64,000 nucleotides of DNA from Plazaster borealis (GCA_021014325.1 CM037459.1:18688501-18752500); one strand, 5' to 3'; shown: positions 1 to 13,700, counted from the first letter of the stretch. Notes: a model not told the origin generated them from the sequence alone. Translations and numbers: made by a program.

Positions 1-143
1 TGAAACGGCGACTTCGGCTAGGGCTACAGCTACTCTACGGCTATAGATCGCGGGTGTCTGCCTATTCTTCAACACTGGCAGACGTGCTGATCCGATCTAG
101 CTGTAGCTCAGTAGCCGAAGTCGCCGTTTCGGACACGGCCTAA
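1..143. mobile_element. MITE, PIF/Harbinger-like, cut by the window edge
   Basis: It has long imperfect inverted arms: AAACGGCGACTTCGGCTA near position 3 mirrors TAGCCGAAGTCGCCGTTT at 112-129. It ends CGGACACGGCC at 140 followed by TAA. The same end sequence (GGCCGTGTC) and a TTA target duplication occur in the copy at 39268-39383. The 3-bp TWA target is typical of Harbinger elements. Confidence 0.65.
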
Positions 144-195
144 TCTTCTTAGAGTTAGAACTCTTCTTCACCGTTGTAGTCATAACCAACATGAC

Positions 196-415
196 CAAGG
201 GGGTGACTGTGCCGGGGGCGACTTTGTTAGGGGGCGACTTTGTCGGGGGCGACTCTGGTGGAGGGCGACTTTGTAAATTGTAGGGGGCGACATTGTGAGG
301 GGGCGACTTTGTACCTGGAGGGGGCGACTTTGTACCTGGAGGGGGCGAGGTTGCTGGGGGGCGAGGTTGCTGGGGGGCGACTTTGCAGGGGGCGACTTTG
401 CTGGGGGGCGAGATG
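196..415. repeat. G-rich minisatellite, unit about GGGGGCGACTTTG
   Basis: About eleven degenerate copies of a 13-24 base unit built on GGGGGCGACTTTGT. Both strands are open (minus SPPTKSPP-like, plus EGATLYLEGA-like) only because of the repetition. The plus strand has many G-runs of 4-6, so it may form quadruplexes. There is no evidence that it is translated. Confidence 0.8.
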
Positions 416-429
416 GTTTCCAAACTAAC

Positions 430-1321
430 ATGACTAAGTAATAATGTATACAGTAATGACACTCGTTTTAGGCCCAACGACATATCAAAAATGGCGGTTG
501 AAATTATGTACCTCCCTCCTCACCCTTTTTTACAAACAATTCTGCTCTGGGCCGTGTGAGGAGATTGAGAAAAACAGACCAATTATTTAAACAAAATTAT
601 GAATGAGCTTAGGCCTAGGGCCTAGGCCTAGGCTAATTATAATAATATTTTTATGGGGTATAAAAAAGTTAAATTTACCGTCCCTGACGATCAGGCGATC
701 ACTGCAAAACTGCAAAACAATATAATTATTATCAACAAGTCAATTGTCATGACTAGTTTGCCTTGTAAATTTATAAAAACATGACGTCAAAAAATTAATG
801 AACACAGTCCAGTGTGACAGACTGGGAAAAGTGAACAAATTTACAAAAGCAATTGTTAACTTACCAGGGGACGCTGCTAAAGATCTTTTCTTTGATCCTA
901 CCACGTCACTTGGAACATAATCACCGATCATTGTCTTGTATATGATGGAAAGTTTTCAAAAGATGGGAGAAAACAGGCACGAAATGGGACGACAACACAC
1001 CGGACAATCCCCAAACCCAAACCCCAGGTTAAACTTGGCGGGAAATCTACGCTGGTAAATTGGCCATCAAGTCTACCGCCGTAACAACTAAACTAGAATA
1101 TGATTGGCCTGTCATCGATAAAACTATGTTGGGAAACCAATCGAATGTGATCAGACACAAAGGTAACATTTCCTGATGTTGAAAGACAGCTTATTTGATT
1201 GGGCATCTCACCCAAAGTGTGCTTGTTTGACCAATGAAAAGGGCTTTTGTTAGGTGTATCGTTGTCGGCAAATTCTCGTTCAGCACGTGAAAAAGTGAGT
1301 ATTTCTGAGATAGTTGCCGCG
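430..1321. other. 5' flank of endophilin-A
   Basis: No gene is seen. It contains a CCTAGG-rich palindrome at about 610-633 and CCAAT-type motifs at about 1137 and 1229. Moderately CpG-containing sequence begins near 1260. A promoter for exon 1a is expected somewhere in 900-1660, but no TATA box or clear initiator is visible. Confidence 0.35.
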
Positions 1322-1486
1322 AACTACGTTCTAGTCTTGGTGCAAGACGTTTCTCGTTTACCTTTCACGCACAGCGCGGTCACCAATCAATAGCGCCCTA
1401 CACAAATAGCGCCCTCCACGAACACCACCTGACTTAGCCCACGAACCGCCTCCCCGCGAGATTCTTGCACCAAGACTAACTACGTT
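1322..1486. mobile_element. MITE with 9-bp target duplication in the endophilin 5' flank
   Basis: The direct repeat AACTACGTT (1322-1330 and 1478-1486) flanks an element of about 147 bp. Its ends are inverted copies: AGTCTTGGTGCAAGA at 1333-1347 and TCTTGCACCAAGACT at 1463-1477. Inside are two AATAGCGCCCT boxes and a CCAAT. A 9-bp duplication suggests a Mutator-type element. It sits about 190 bases before the start codon of exon 1a. Confidence 0.8.
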
Positions 1487-1668
1487 CGTGTGAAACGCCT
1501 ACAAAATTTCCGTGCAGTTTAGAGAGAGAAAGTTAGCGTGGGAACTCCATACCGTAGCCATCTAACTCAACCACTGTTTTAGAAATTAGACTTTTTATTT
1601 TTAAGTGACAGTTTTTTTGAAAAATACAGATTTTTATTTTGAAAGCAGTACTTCAAATAGAGATAACC

Positions 1669-1713
1669 ATGTCTTTCGCAGGACTTAAAAAGCAGTTCAA
1701 TAAGGCCAATCAG
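1669..1713 (+). CDS. SH3GL (endophilin-A ortholog): Endophilin-A exon 1a (canonical H0 helix)
   Basis: ATG at 1669 opens [15 protein letters not shown], almost the classical endophilin N-terminus (MSVAGLKKQF in vertebrates). It ends in phase 0 at CAG before a GTAGGT donor. This start is chosen because the H0 helix must begin at Met1 and the match begins exactly here. The H0 helix folds on contact with membrane and inserts its hydrophobic face (Phe3, Leu6, Phe10). The 5'UTR extends upstream for an unknown length. Confidence 0.95.
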
Positions 1714-4700
1714 GTAGGTGGATTTTGTAGAGATTTTTGTATGAAGTATGCGTGTTAACCAGTTGTGCTATTAGTATTATTAAATCAATACTTGACATAT
1801 CGTCACGATTTTTTATAAATTCAAAAACAACAATTTTAAATTGTTCTGCGCATCTACCTAGCCACTAGAGCCTGCATGTTACATTTGATTGAGGAGACTT
1901 AGGTAGACCCAGTAACTGGGGCGCTGTACTCCTTTTTCGAAATTTTGACATTTATTTTTATCGGCGATGATCATAGATCATAGATGTCAAAATTTTGAAA
2001 AATGACAAGGAGTACAGCGCTCCAGTTACTGGGTCTAGAGGAGACTATGCTTTTTTATGCAGTACACATTAGAATTAGAACCAGAAATCAGAAGTTCAGA
2101 ACTGACAGTTGAACTTTGAACGAAGGTGTGAAAAAGAAGAAGATTAGGACTAACTTGAACTCACTGCCATGACTGCCTAAATCATTAACCATTAAAGGAT
2201 TAAATCTATTTTTTGTACATTATTTTTGACATACTCATTGCTTTTATTGTTAACATTTTCATTAAGATTCCAGATCTATTCTCCATGTTCTCAGCATGCC
2301 AAAAAAATTGAATTGAATAAATCTCTTGTTGTACTCAATAGATTTGACAATGACGTTTGTTTCATTGAGATGAGCCTATACAATTGTTACAAGTTACATT
2401 TCGTGACCGAGCGGTTAAGAATCCCACTAGGATTATGCACAAAGAATCCAGAACATTTAATATCGTGGAAGAGAAGAGGTTAACCCGGTGTTTCTGGTTC
2501 ATATATCAAGCACCCTTATTTACAGGTTTCCTCAGGCTTGCGAGCTACAGTGATTAAGTTCACTTATGATGAGGCATCCTTGATTTTGGTTTCATTCATT
2601 ACCAGAAATTAGCAATGAAGTCATTTCTGACCAGTGCCAGTGCCAGTGATATAAAGCAATGCGTACGTGTGATCCTATTGGTGATACACTAAAATTTGAT
2701 AATTGTTATTTCAGGTTTAATTCAACCCTAACAGTCCTTATCCCACCAAACTCCAACAGTTTGTTTTGTTGGGATATGATGGTTTAGGTACAGTGTACTA
2801 TCGATAAAGTGATGGAGTGTGATGGAATGGGTGCTGGCTGTAGGCTTGCAGTTTTCTGTTTTTAGTGTTTGACTTTGTTGGATTAGGTATGGACTATGGT
2901 GAATTGCAAAGATGTGCCACTTGTTGGACTATGATGGAGTGCTTAGCCTGATTTAGGATTTTAAGGGCAAGGAGGAGGAATAAACAACTGATAAAGGCAT
3001 GTGATGTACATGTGGTGCATTGTTGATTCCATGTTTCTTACAATGGCTAAGCCTGATTTAGGGTTTTAGGGCAAGGAGGAGGATAAACAACTGATAAAGG
3101 CATGTGATGTACATGTGGTGCATTGTTGATCCTATTGTTTCTTACAATGGCAGACCCAACCATTTAAGCGCGGGGTTGACTAGTTTTTGTGAATTGAATA
3201 TCACATGATTGATTGTAATTTTAACAGTTAATTTTAAAAGCTAAATCAAATAGTGCAGTAACAGTTGTTGGATTTTGCTGGGTTGGGTAGTGCCAAACCC
3301 ACCCTCTTCATACTTTGTACAGGACCAAGGATACCAACTCCACCAATATCCAACAGTTGGACTGATGGATTAGGTACTGTTATTACAACTGTACTGTTGG
3401 AGTTTGATGGATTAGGTACTGTTATTACAACTTTACTGTTGGAGTTTGATGGATTAGGTACTGTTATTACAACTTTACTGTTGGAGTTTGATGGATTAGG
3501 TCCAGTGAATTAGCAGTATTACTATTCATGTTGGAATTTGATGGAATGGGGAAAGTTTTAAACAAAGGTCGGGTGGGAGTTAGTGTTCCCAAACTCCCTT
3601 TCCTTTGGTAGAGTGAATAACTTACTGATCATTCTTCACTCTAGTTATGAACAAAATCCAACCCCATACCAGGGTTCTGCCCAGGATTTCTGGAGTGGCA
3701 GAAATTGTTTTTCCCTTGGTGTGGTTTAGGCAATTTTCTTTGTGCACAGATTGTATTCACTTGTGAGCCCTGTACATTGAATTGAATGGAGGCCTTTATC
3801 GCCATGGGAAAAAATGTATCAGTCTTTAGTCCGTTTTAATTTTTCCATTGTGTATCAACGCTATGGAATAAGGTACGTGACATGTATGAAACTGGTGTCA
3901 ATCGTATTTAAAGATCAGCGTGACTGGAAACCATTGCAAGATCAATGCGCTTATTTTTCACTGGATTATGAAAATTAAAGCCAGGCTTACTTGGATTTGG
4001 ATAACATTTGTTGCTGGTTAATGCACAATTTTGCTTTTTGTTGAAAACCTTTCAAAGGAAACAGGCAAGACTAATTTTTTAAAAAATGAAAATTAGGGTG
4101 GCCAGATATAAGCCCTGTTCGCATTGGACTTAATTTGGGTAAACTAACCGAGCAAATGGGTAACTTAACCATTTTAAGTCCAATGCGAACAGTCCAGGAA
4201 GTTACCCTCCCAGGTAACTTACCCGACCCAAATGGGTAGTTTAACCGACCCACGACTGCCCGGTTAAATTGACCAGGTCAGTTTAACAGAGCCGAAAAGT
4301 CCAGTGCGAACGCGATCTGGGTAAAAGCCGTCCCGGTAAAAAGCCACATCCGGTCCCCCGACCCGCCCGCCGCGTCACGTGATCGTGAGGTGACACGTAC
4401 ACAGGTCCTCGTGCCATGATATCAAACCAAAACAGGGCGACGCTTGTTCTTTTCTACCTGTGTGTTTTCACCATATTTTGCTCGTGAATTATTGTAAATT
4501 AAGTCCCGTAGAAACGCACATGTAATTTACACGGACGGAAGCTCTGTTGCACTCTATGGTCATGCATCCAGTCAAAGGTCACTGCGTAGCGCCCTCTTGT
4601 GTCTGCCTAGGTAAGTCGGTTAGTTTCACCGGTCGTGTCAGTTAGTTTACCCACGTCGTTAATCCAAGTGCGGACGCCGGTAAGTTTTACCTTTTGGAAT

Positions 4701-7700
4701 GTTAACCACGGTCTCGGTAAAACATTAATCCAATGCGAACACGGCTATAGTGAAAATAATCCCAGTGGTGGTTGGGGAATTCTGAGTGCTGGGCGGTTTT
4801 TCCGGCACCGACCACTGTGGACAGAACCCTGCCATACTGCTGCGGGTACTAGTAGTAGTAGCTACTTAGTTACCTCTTCACACAAACTGTAGACTCTTAT
4901 CATGGTACGGTTTGTCTGATGTAAATCATAATCAGTTTACTTACCTAGGACTTGGAGTGAAGTCCCTAAGTCCAATAGAATCAAACAAAACACTTTGAAG
5001 GATTGGGGTTGTTATAAAAATAAGAATTAACCTAAATTTTAACACACTTTTATTATAGATGTACTCTTTTATGCAGTGGGTAAAATTGTGCTGCAAACTA
5101 TTTTCAATCGAACTTGATACATACTTGATGTACTATGTATCAAGCGATTGGTTACATTTTCTCACTAAATAACAATGTTGATACATGTACAGTATCTTTT
5201 TACAATCTACAAATTGGCTTCAATTACTTATTTCTATAAATAGATAAAAAACAATCAAAGAAAATTGCTTCACATTCAATGACATTATTTGCAAATACCA
5301 AAATGGTAAGAAGTGCAAAATCTCAGGTATGATACAAAGTACAGGGACTTCATGCTAGAGGTACATGTTGTAATGGACGGAATTGCCTCCATGCCCCTGG
5401 TTATTACCCCATGAAATGTTCATGTAGAAATCCAAGTTTTTCTCATGAAGGTGCCTTTTACAAAGGAAAAACATTAAAAGAATGAAGTATCATGCCTGAA
5501 ATTTGATAAACCCTTCGGAATTTGATAAACCCTTCGGAATTTGATGAACCCTTTCTCTTTTCAATAACTGCAACATGAACTGTACATATGATGGAAGATA
5601 TATATGTAACTAATGTGGATACTTTTATGAGTAAAATTTTATGAGTGAAAAAAAAGTTCACTGGGTTTATAGTAAACTCAAAGGCTTCATGATGACTCAG
5701 TTTCCAAATTCCATTTAATTTACAGACTACAGCTTTTGGAAACTTCCTGTGAATCCAGATTTATTGAGAAAGTAAACTGATGGTATATTAAAATTGACTT
5801 ATTGACTTTAATCGCCGTCATTTTCAAAGAATTAACATGAGATCTAAATTATTAACTAGTTTTATCATTGTTTTTTTCCCTGTATGATACTTGGAAATAG
5901 TCCAAACTGTGTTGCTCTATTTAGTTCAAATAACTGCAGCAAAATAAAAAAAAATCAGCCACAAATTATTAACGAATAACAATCAGACGAACAGTTGAAC
6001 AGAAGTTTAGAAACAAATTAAGGCCTGATCTTTAATTGAACTTTATTGACTCGGTTAAGAAAATAGCAAAATAATCAGCATTATGTACATATCTGTTCAA
6101 AAGTTCACTGTGTATGTTTTGATATGAATTGTTGGCTGATGAACCATTTCTTGTTATGTTGTCGATGCAATTTTCTGGCAGTGCTTTAGTCCCTGTTGTC
6201 TGAGTCCAAATTCGAGTCTGAGTCCCTGGTGTCGGAGTCCGGGTCATTAGAAATTCCATATGGGTCAGCATGTCACTTTGAGTGTCGCTCTGTCAAGGAC
6301 AAGACTACGACCAATTATGGTGGTAGAAAGTCTCCACGGATCAACCAACCACATTAACCAATGAACAACGGACACAATGAGCCAGCTATTTTTTTTTATG
6401 AGATATCGCCCAACTCACAAGGCCGGACGGCCACTTCAAGGTGAGGGCTACACTTAACTGATTTGGGCTAATGACCAAAATCAACTGTCACCAGGGGCAC
6501 GTTGCCACCTACTCCTGGGGCTGAAACAGGGTTGCCCCCTTTACAGTCCGTAAGGATGTAGGCATGGGTATCATCCACTTGGAGCCTGGCTGGTAGAGCA
6601 GAATGCAATACCTTCCCAACTTTTACGAAGCAATTATGGTTAAGTGCCTTGCTCAAGGGCACAAGTGTCACGACTGGGATTCGAACCCACACTCTGCTGC
6701 TGGCAACACCAGAGCTTGGGTCCGGTGAACTAGACCACTCGGCCACGACACGCCACACGCTATACAATAGCCTGCCATTTCAAGTCAGTCAGTCAGAGAT
6801 TGCGCATAGTTTGGTCTGCATCATCAGTCGCACAAAACGCTTTTCGGAAGATTAATCCAGAAGAGGGCGCTATTTCAGGCAGACAAAACCACCATCACTG
6901 ACTTGAACAAGACTATGCATGTTTGAAACAAACAGGGTCCATGGTTATTTGCAAAGGCCATAGGCAACAGATTGTTGGGAACAATTTTGTTTTCTACAAT
7001 ATTGACAACCATGAAGTTAGCTCAAGTTGCATGTTTTCCCCTGTTTTCTCCCGGTCTCGAGCCAAGTCACGCCAAGTCCCAAGGTCGTGACCGAGTCTGA
7101 GTCCGACTCCACAAAAGAATGGAATCAAGACCGGTCTCAAGTACAAGACGGGCATCTGGTCCTCTAGCACTGATTGCTGGAATAGTAAATTGTGTACCAA
7201 CGCTTTACAAATGATTTGTACTCTTAAATTATGCACAGTACACGTGTGTACAACAAAGGATCATCCATACTTTATATTTGTTTACAGAACGTCCCAGTTA
7301 CTGATTATGCATTTTACAGTTGACCACAAGTATCAACAAAATTGTTTTCTTAATGGTTTTTGTGACTTGATATCTCAACCCTGAAAGATCTCAAAATGCA
7401 CTTATAATTTCTGATACCTGATGGTTAAATGTACATGTATTAGGTGTGTTAACCTGGAATTGCTCATTAATGAGTTGCATGCACAATGGCATACTTTTAC
7501 AGTGTACTATGTGAGTTGAAATTGAATGTATTTTAAGAAAACATTTGGGGAAATGAGATAAGGAAATACATGCAGGAAAGATTGTTCTCTACCAAGTTGT
7601 TATAATATTTATTAGAAAATAAATCTAGTTTGGCGAACCTGAAATGTAAATGGTCTGATCAAGAGTATTGGAACCTTTATTTTTGTCATTATCTTTAAAA

Positions 7701-10700
7701 GATTTCAGTTCAATCAATCACTACACGTTCCTCCCAGTTGTTGCGTCTGTACTTTTAATAAGAAAAGTGAGTCAATGTGTATACAGCCGTTCACTGTTAC
7801 CATAGCTACATCCCAGTTGTAGTAGAACCGTGTGACAAACCACATTCACGTGACTTTTACACTGCAATCTTGAGTCATTTTTCAGAAACCATTGCAAATG
7901 GCTTGGTTAAACCATGGAGGTAATTCTACCTCCATGGTTAAACATGAACCTTTCGGTTAATGTCATATGACAACCCAAGCACATGTGACCTTTAATGCTA
8001 CCCATAGTCATACTCATAGAATGAGAGAAAGCACATGAAAAGGGATTGATTTTTTATTCAAACTTTGACTTTAACTATAGCCGAAGTTCAAGTTGAAACT
8101 GTGAAATCTGATTTTGGTTGTTCATGTATGGACCATGGATTATGGTGTACATGTACCGGAACATACAAGATTGTCATTGTATACATAGTACACATGTATA
8201 CACAACTTTTATGCAGCAGTTAGTCATTGAAATAGTCATACACCGTACTTGTTGAGTCTTCCATGCACAAAAGTATGAAAAGTGATTCATTGTGTGTTCA
8301 AAGTACCATTTTTACAGGAATAGCAAAAGGCCAAGCTGTTGCAGATATTGAAAGTCCGAGTCATTATGTTTTCAGTTAATTATTTATAGTCCCAGTTAAA
8401 GTTGAACCATTAGGTTGTGTGTGTAGACCACCTGCAGAAGATCCCACCTACTTGTACTGGTGTGTAAAGTTAGTCCTGATGATGACATCACCTTGGAAAA
8501 AAAAGGAACCCTGCTGGTTGCTGATAACGAACTGCGTATCATAACTAATCAGATATTTCCTATTGGTGACATTTAAGGCTAGGTATTTTGACCGTCTAGT
8601 CTACTTCAAGACAAGTTGTCTATAACTTACAGTACACGCAGTCCTTTGAAGTCATTATTAGGTGTTGAAAAAGAACAAGCTAGTTGTTACAGTCTTGGTA
8701 CAGTGTACAAATTCATCATGTCATTTCGGGGTTTGAAGAAGCAGTACAGTAAAGCCAATCAGGTAAGAGTTATAATGTAATACCGATGAGAGCCCTTTCT
8801 CCGTCTAAAACATTCATGTGCTGTGGTCATGGTTTCATTTTGAGCAGGCAGCAGCGCAAAGCATTAGGGAACAGCCTCAAAAGGTTAAATCTTAGTAGAG
8901 TTTACTGACTGGAAAGTCCTATGTCACCATGTCACTTCAGTGTCAAATGTTTAATAAAAAGTTGTCACTGTCAGACAGGGTTGAAGAGGTGATGTTTTGT
9001 TACAGGTACTACATGTACAATGTACATGTACATGTTTTGTGTACCTTTTTTGTTTGTATAAAGGAATAGACCCCTTACATTGGCTGCCATTGCTGAGGTC
9101 AAACAATGGAAACGCGGAAGTGCGTACGCGCCATGCACGCACAACTCTCAGCCAATGATAGGTCTTCCTTTGACCTCAGTGAGGGCGCTGTTTAAGCTTG
9201 TGACGTCATATGCAAGGGGGTCTATTGTCAAATGTCTTGTAAGAATATATATTGGTTATCTTTTATGTTTTAGGCTGACCTTAACAAAGGTCAAATTAGT
9301 GAATAGTTAAATTTCCATTTTGAATGGCTACTTCTGTTCAAAAAGTTGTGAGCTTTCCAATGGTTTCATTCTACTGGTCTTCATGGTTTAATAATTGAGC
9401 AACAAACTAAACAAAAACAATGTTTATTGTTGTTTAAGTACGTTGCTTGTTATTGACAAGTTGTTAATTATACAAAAAACAGTTAATGACCTGACGTTTT
9501 TACCCTAGTAGTAGAGTCTTTCTTGAAGGCTAAATGAAAGACTCTGCTAGGGTTGAAATGTCAGGCCATTTAAAATTTGTTTAGCAATTATACTACAAGT
9601 CCTGATTGGTTAGCAGTTTGTACATCAGCTATTTTTTTCAGGTTTTAATTGTAGTAACAATGAATGAAAAGTATGATGTTTGTCTGTCGGGTTTGGTTTA
9701 TTTGTTTCAAAATTTTGTTTAACTTAAGTCTCATGACTTGTGACTCGTGACTCGGACTCGGACTCGACCAAAGTGACTCAGAGCTTGGATTTTGATGGAT
9801 CTTGGCCAATTTTGATGGATCTCGGCCAAATTCCAGGAAGGCGGAGGTGGATATAGGGATGTAAATAAGTAAAAGTTAATGAAAAGTTTAACTGCTTAAA
9901 CAATGTATAAATTGTCTTTCTTTTATTTTTCGCAAACAGTATATGAGTGAGAAGATTGGTGGGGCCGAGAAGACCAAACTAGATGAAGAATTTGTGGAGA
10001 TGGAAAGGGTAAGTTATCTTGCTAGAAACTTATGCTCGGCTTTGCCATTGATGAATACAGATGGCCTTTTGTCATTTTATATAATGAGCAGTTTTTTGTC
10101 TCTGTCTACAAATGATGTGTAGCCGAGTGTGAAGAATTTAATCATCTATTAGTGCTTAGGATCCAAATCATTTGACACATCACTGTTGCAAATCTGATCA
10201 AATATTCTGTCTGTAACATTCTCATAACTAGTGGTTTGGCTCTTGAGAAGGCTCATTTCACTATACACCAACCAAGATGGGATGCAGGGCGAGTGCATTT
10301 GAGGAAGGACATCAATTAACTCTTTAAAAAAACCTGATGATGTCATGATTTCCTTTTAGTAATGATCGTACTAGAAATGCTCAGATCATCAGGGTTTGCC
10401 CTTAACTTGTTCAGTGACTGGCCTTGGCCTGGAATTTCATCTTTGAGAGGGCAAGGCCATTTTCGTTTTGCAAAGGGCACTTCCACTGGAAATTCTTAAA
10501 GTCTATAGGCCAGGACCAGGGGCAACAGAGGCCATGGCCTCCGAGGCCTCTGTGTAATTCCAGGCCTGCTTGCCAGCAGGACGAGTTAGCAATATCATTT
10601 CACTAGTCCATCTGCTTTTTCACTAGTCCGTACTTGATATTAAATAGGGATGCTTTTCAACACTGATTTAGCCAGCTTGACCACATCAGAGAGAATTCTG

Positions 10701-13700
10701 ACTGGTCCTCAAATGTTTTAACTGGCATTTGGCCAGCGGACCCCCGTTAATGGAGAATGCTGATCTTTTTAAAATGGTGTGCCAAACACCATTATACAGT
10801 GAGTCACTGTGTATTTTACAGTACATCTTTACGATGGTGATCTAATCGTAATGCACATACACTGTAAACAATGTACGTATAATGTGTGTATGTATACACA
10901 TAGTATTCACAACTGAAAAGTCTATACACACTTAGTTGTAATTGTTCCTGAGTGAAAGTGGAATAGCAGCCAGTGGTCCAAATCAGATTTGACATATTGA
11001 CAAAACCATGTTCAAGGTTAAAACATTAAGTAATCCGGATGTCTGCTAACTACATTTACATTTGGTAGTAAAAGTGGATCCTGCACCACTGCCATTCAAT
11101 CTGCAATGTCAGAAGTTAAAACCTTATCCCATAATGAACTTACAGCTTATAAGGTACTCCGGCAAAGTACCTTGTGCTGAGTTACTGTGCAGTTAAGTTC
11201 TTCGTGTAGCAACAGTTGTCATCATTTTTCTTGAATTTAAATTTGACCAAACTTTTAGAGTTTTTTATTTTTACGGTTCCCTGATTATAAGGAAATGATA
11301 AAGGAAAAAGAAACGGTGGCAACTGGCAAAAGAGGAAATAGTTACACATTTTAACGAGTTGTTTACGATTAAACTTAAATTATTGCCAGTCATTTATCCA
11401 GCAGTATCTTAATTTACATCAACCCTCCGACTGTTCAAAACCTGTATACATGGTTTGGACAAAATATTCTGTCATTTGAAACCAGTGTGTTTATTTCGTC
11501 ATCTAACTTTGTATTAAAAATAAACCTCTTGCATTGGCTGCCATCGCTGAGGTCAAACATGAAAACGTGCACATGCGTACGCGCACAACTCTCAGCCAAT
11601 TATAGGTCTTCATGGACCTCAGTGAGAGCTCTGTTTGGCTTGTGATGTCATATGCAAGGGGTCTTATTAGGCAAAGTGCTGGAATAAAAACAACTGCTTG
11701 TGGCTACAAGTCTTAGTTGTTTGAAATTGCAAAAATTGCACCAAAATTTTGGGCACTGTTGGAAGAGATAAGGTTCTCAACCTCTGTCAGTTTCTGCAGT
11801 GGCATTCTGTGGCACTGATCGACCATAGGAACGTGTGGCTTGGGTTACTTTACCAAATGTATGTGCCTTGCATACACAGAAGATTTGGATGCATCTTTAA
11901 GTATGCACAAGACGGATCTGTACGTTTTGGATTCGAACTCACAATCTGATGATTTAGCCACCAGAACTTGAATTTGATGCACTAAACCGTTCAGCCGTAA
12001 CATGCCACAAAACTGTTGAGTGGAAATGAGTCATACATGGATCACATGTATCACTATCAGTGTTTGGTGTTCATGAATATTCACACAATGCATACGATAC
12101 AATACAATACAATACGATCCAAAGAATCATTTTATTCATCGACTATATTATTATACAAAGTAGGGTTCTAGGAGATTTACTAATTGTACAACTACATGTA
12201 TGTATAAAACATGTATGCTTTGTGTACAATGTACATGGATGTGTCTGTATTACAGTAGAAAACAAAATGTTTAGAGAAATTAAAGGCTGATGTGTTCTTG
12301 TTCATAACAATTTGTTGGCAGGTCAAAAGAAAATATTCTCTGAAAACATACTTACAACAGAAACATGTAGGTCTGATGCTTTGTTTTAGAGAAGGCAAGG
12401 GGCACCAAGGCGTTTTCTCCTTGCCAAAGGGCACCTCTATGAGGAAATTGTAAATTTCTATTGAAACATTTCAAGTGGCACCAACCAATGCAATGACCAG
12501 GGACAACGGAGGCAATAATTATAATAATAATAACAAGTTCTTTTATAGCGCATTTTACAATAAACGTCTCAATGCGCTTTACATTAGTGCCCTGGTCATT
12601 GGGTCAATAACATTCCTTTAACCTTTCTCAGCTCCCTGGGGAGTATACAACCCTGGGCAACCGTGGCGCTCCGAAGGCTTTTTCAAACACAATATCAACC
12701 TCTACCCTCACAGGTACCCATTTATACCCCTGGGTGAAGAAAAGCAATTATAGTTAAGTGTCTTGCTCAAGGACACAAGTGCCATGACCGGGATTCGAAC
12801 CCACAACCTGATGACTAACCACCAGAACTTGAATTCGATGCTCTTAACCGCTCGGCCACGACACCCTACAATTGCCTCTGTTGCCTTCGTGAAGTATCAG
12901 GCCGTACATGTAGGCCTACATGTATGGTGCATGTGTGTCACCAAGAGGATTTGACCCCTAAAACGGCAAAGCAGTGGGCGTTGATGTCACTTCAATATTA
13001 AAATTGACCCTTAAAATGGCAGTCTGTGGAGTTGCATGATGCCCTGGAAAGCACGTACCAAAAACTTTATACCTGTGAATAGAAATAACTATGTACAATA
13101 CATTATTTATATCCGATGTGTCTATTGTTTTTGACACATAATATATTTTTGTTAATACAGTCCATATGACTTTACTCAGTTTTCTGAAATGTGCTGGATG
13201 GTCGGGACTTTTGTTGACCTTTCAGCATGACTTTAATATTTACAGGAAGCCAGGGAGTTTGACATCCTGCTCAAGGGGACATTATTGAAATATTGCGGAG
13301 GAATAGTAGTAGGTAAAATGAAATCTTACATACAGTCAGGAAGGATGTTGGCGACCTTCATTATTGATCTATCAAGGTTTCATTCTACTACCAATATCTT
13401 AGATCTATTGTCATTTATGAATACATGTTGTCCATTCAAAGCTTTGTATAAGGTGCATGTATGCATGCATCATGATCGGAGACTAACTCCATCTAGGAGT
13501 AGGACAAGACTTGGAATTATGTTGAGATTTAAAGGCACTTTACACGTTTGGTAGTTACTCAAAATATATATTAACATAAAAACTGACTTGGTAACGAGCA
13601 ACGGAGAGCTGTTGATAGTGTAAAACATTGTGAGAAACGACTCCCTCTGAAGTAACGTAGTTTTTGAGAGAGGTAATTTCTCACTAAAATAATAAAAGAC

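Larger units (their letters stand above)
1714..8717 (+). other. Endophilin intron between exon 1a and exon 1b
   Basis: It holds the repeats listed separately (palindromic MITE at 1900, SINE remnant at 2400, tandem duplications at 2941 and 3364, TIR element at 4111, family-C remnant at 5370, SINE at 6472). The remaining sequence, including 7300-8650, is AT-rich and unremarkable. It has a small palindrome at 7905-7945 (ACCATGGAGGTAATTCTACCTCCATGGT type). No further coding exon is recognised. Confidence 0.6.

Noticed and set aside
97..483. 128-codon minus-strand ORF with SPP repeats
   Set aside because: It crosses a MITE and the G-rich minisatellite. The repeated SPPTKSPP is the translation of the satellite.
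6468..6767. 99-codon minus-strand ORF
   Set aside because: It coincides with a tRNA-derived SINE. The open frame is fortuitous.
13246..13312. Exon-like segment with TTTACAG acceptor and GTAAAA donor in endophilin intron 2
   Set aside because: Sixty-seven bases between two phase-0 exons would shift the frame, and the encoded peptide has no endophilin similarity. It could at most be a poison exon.
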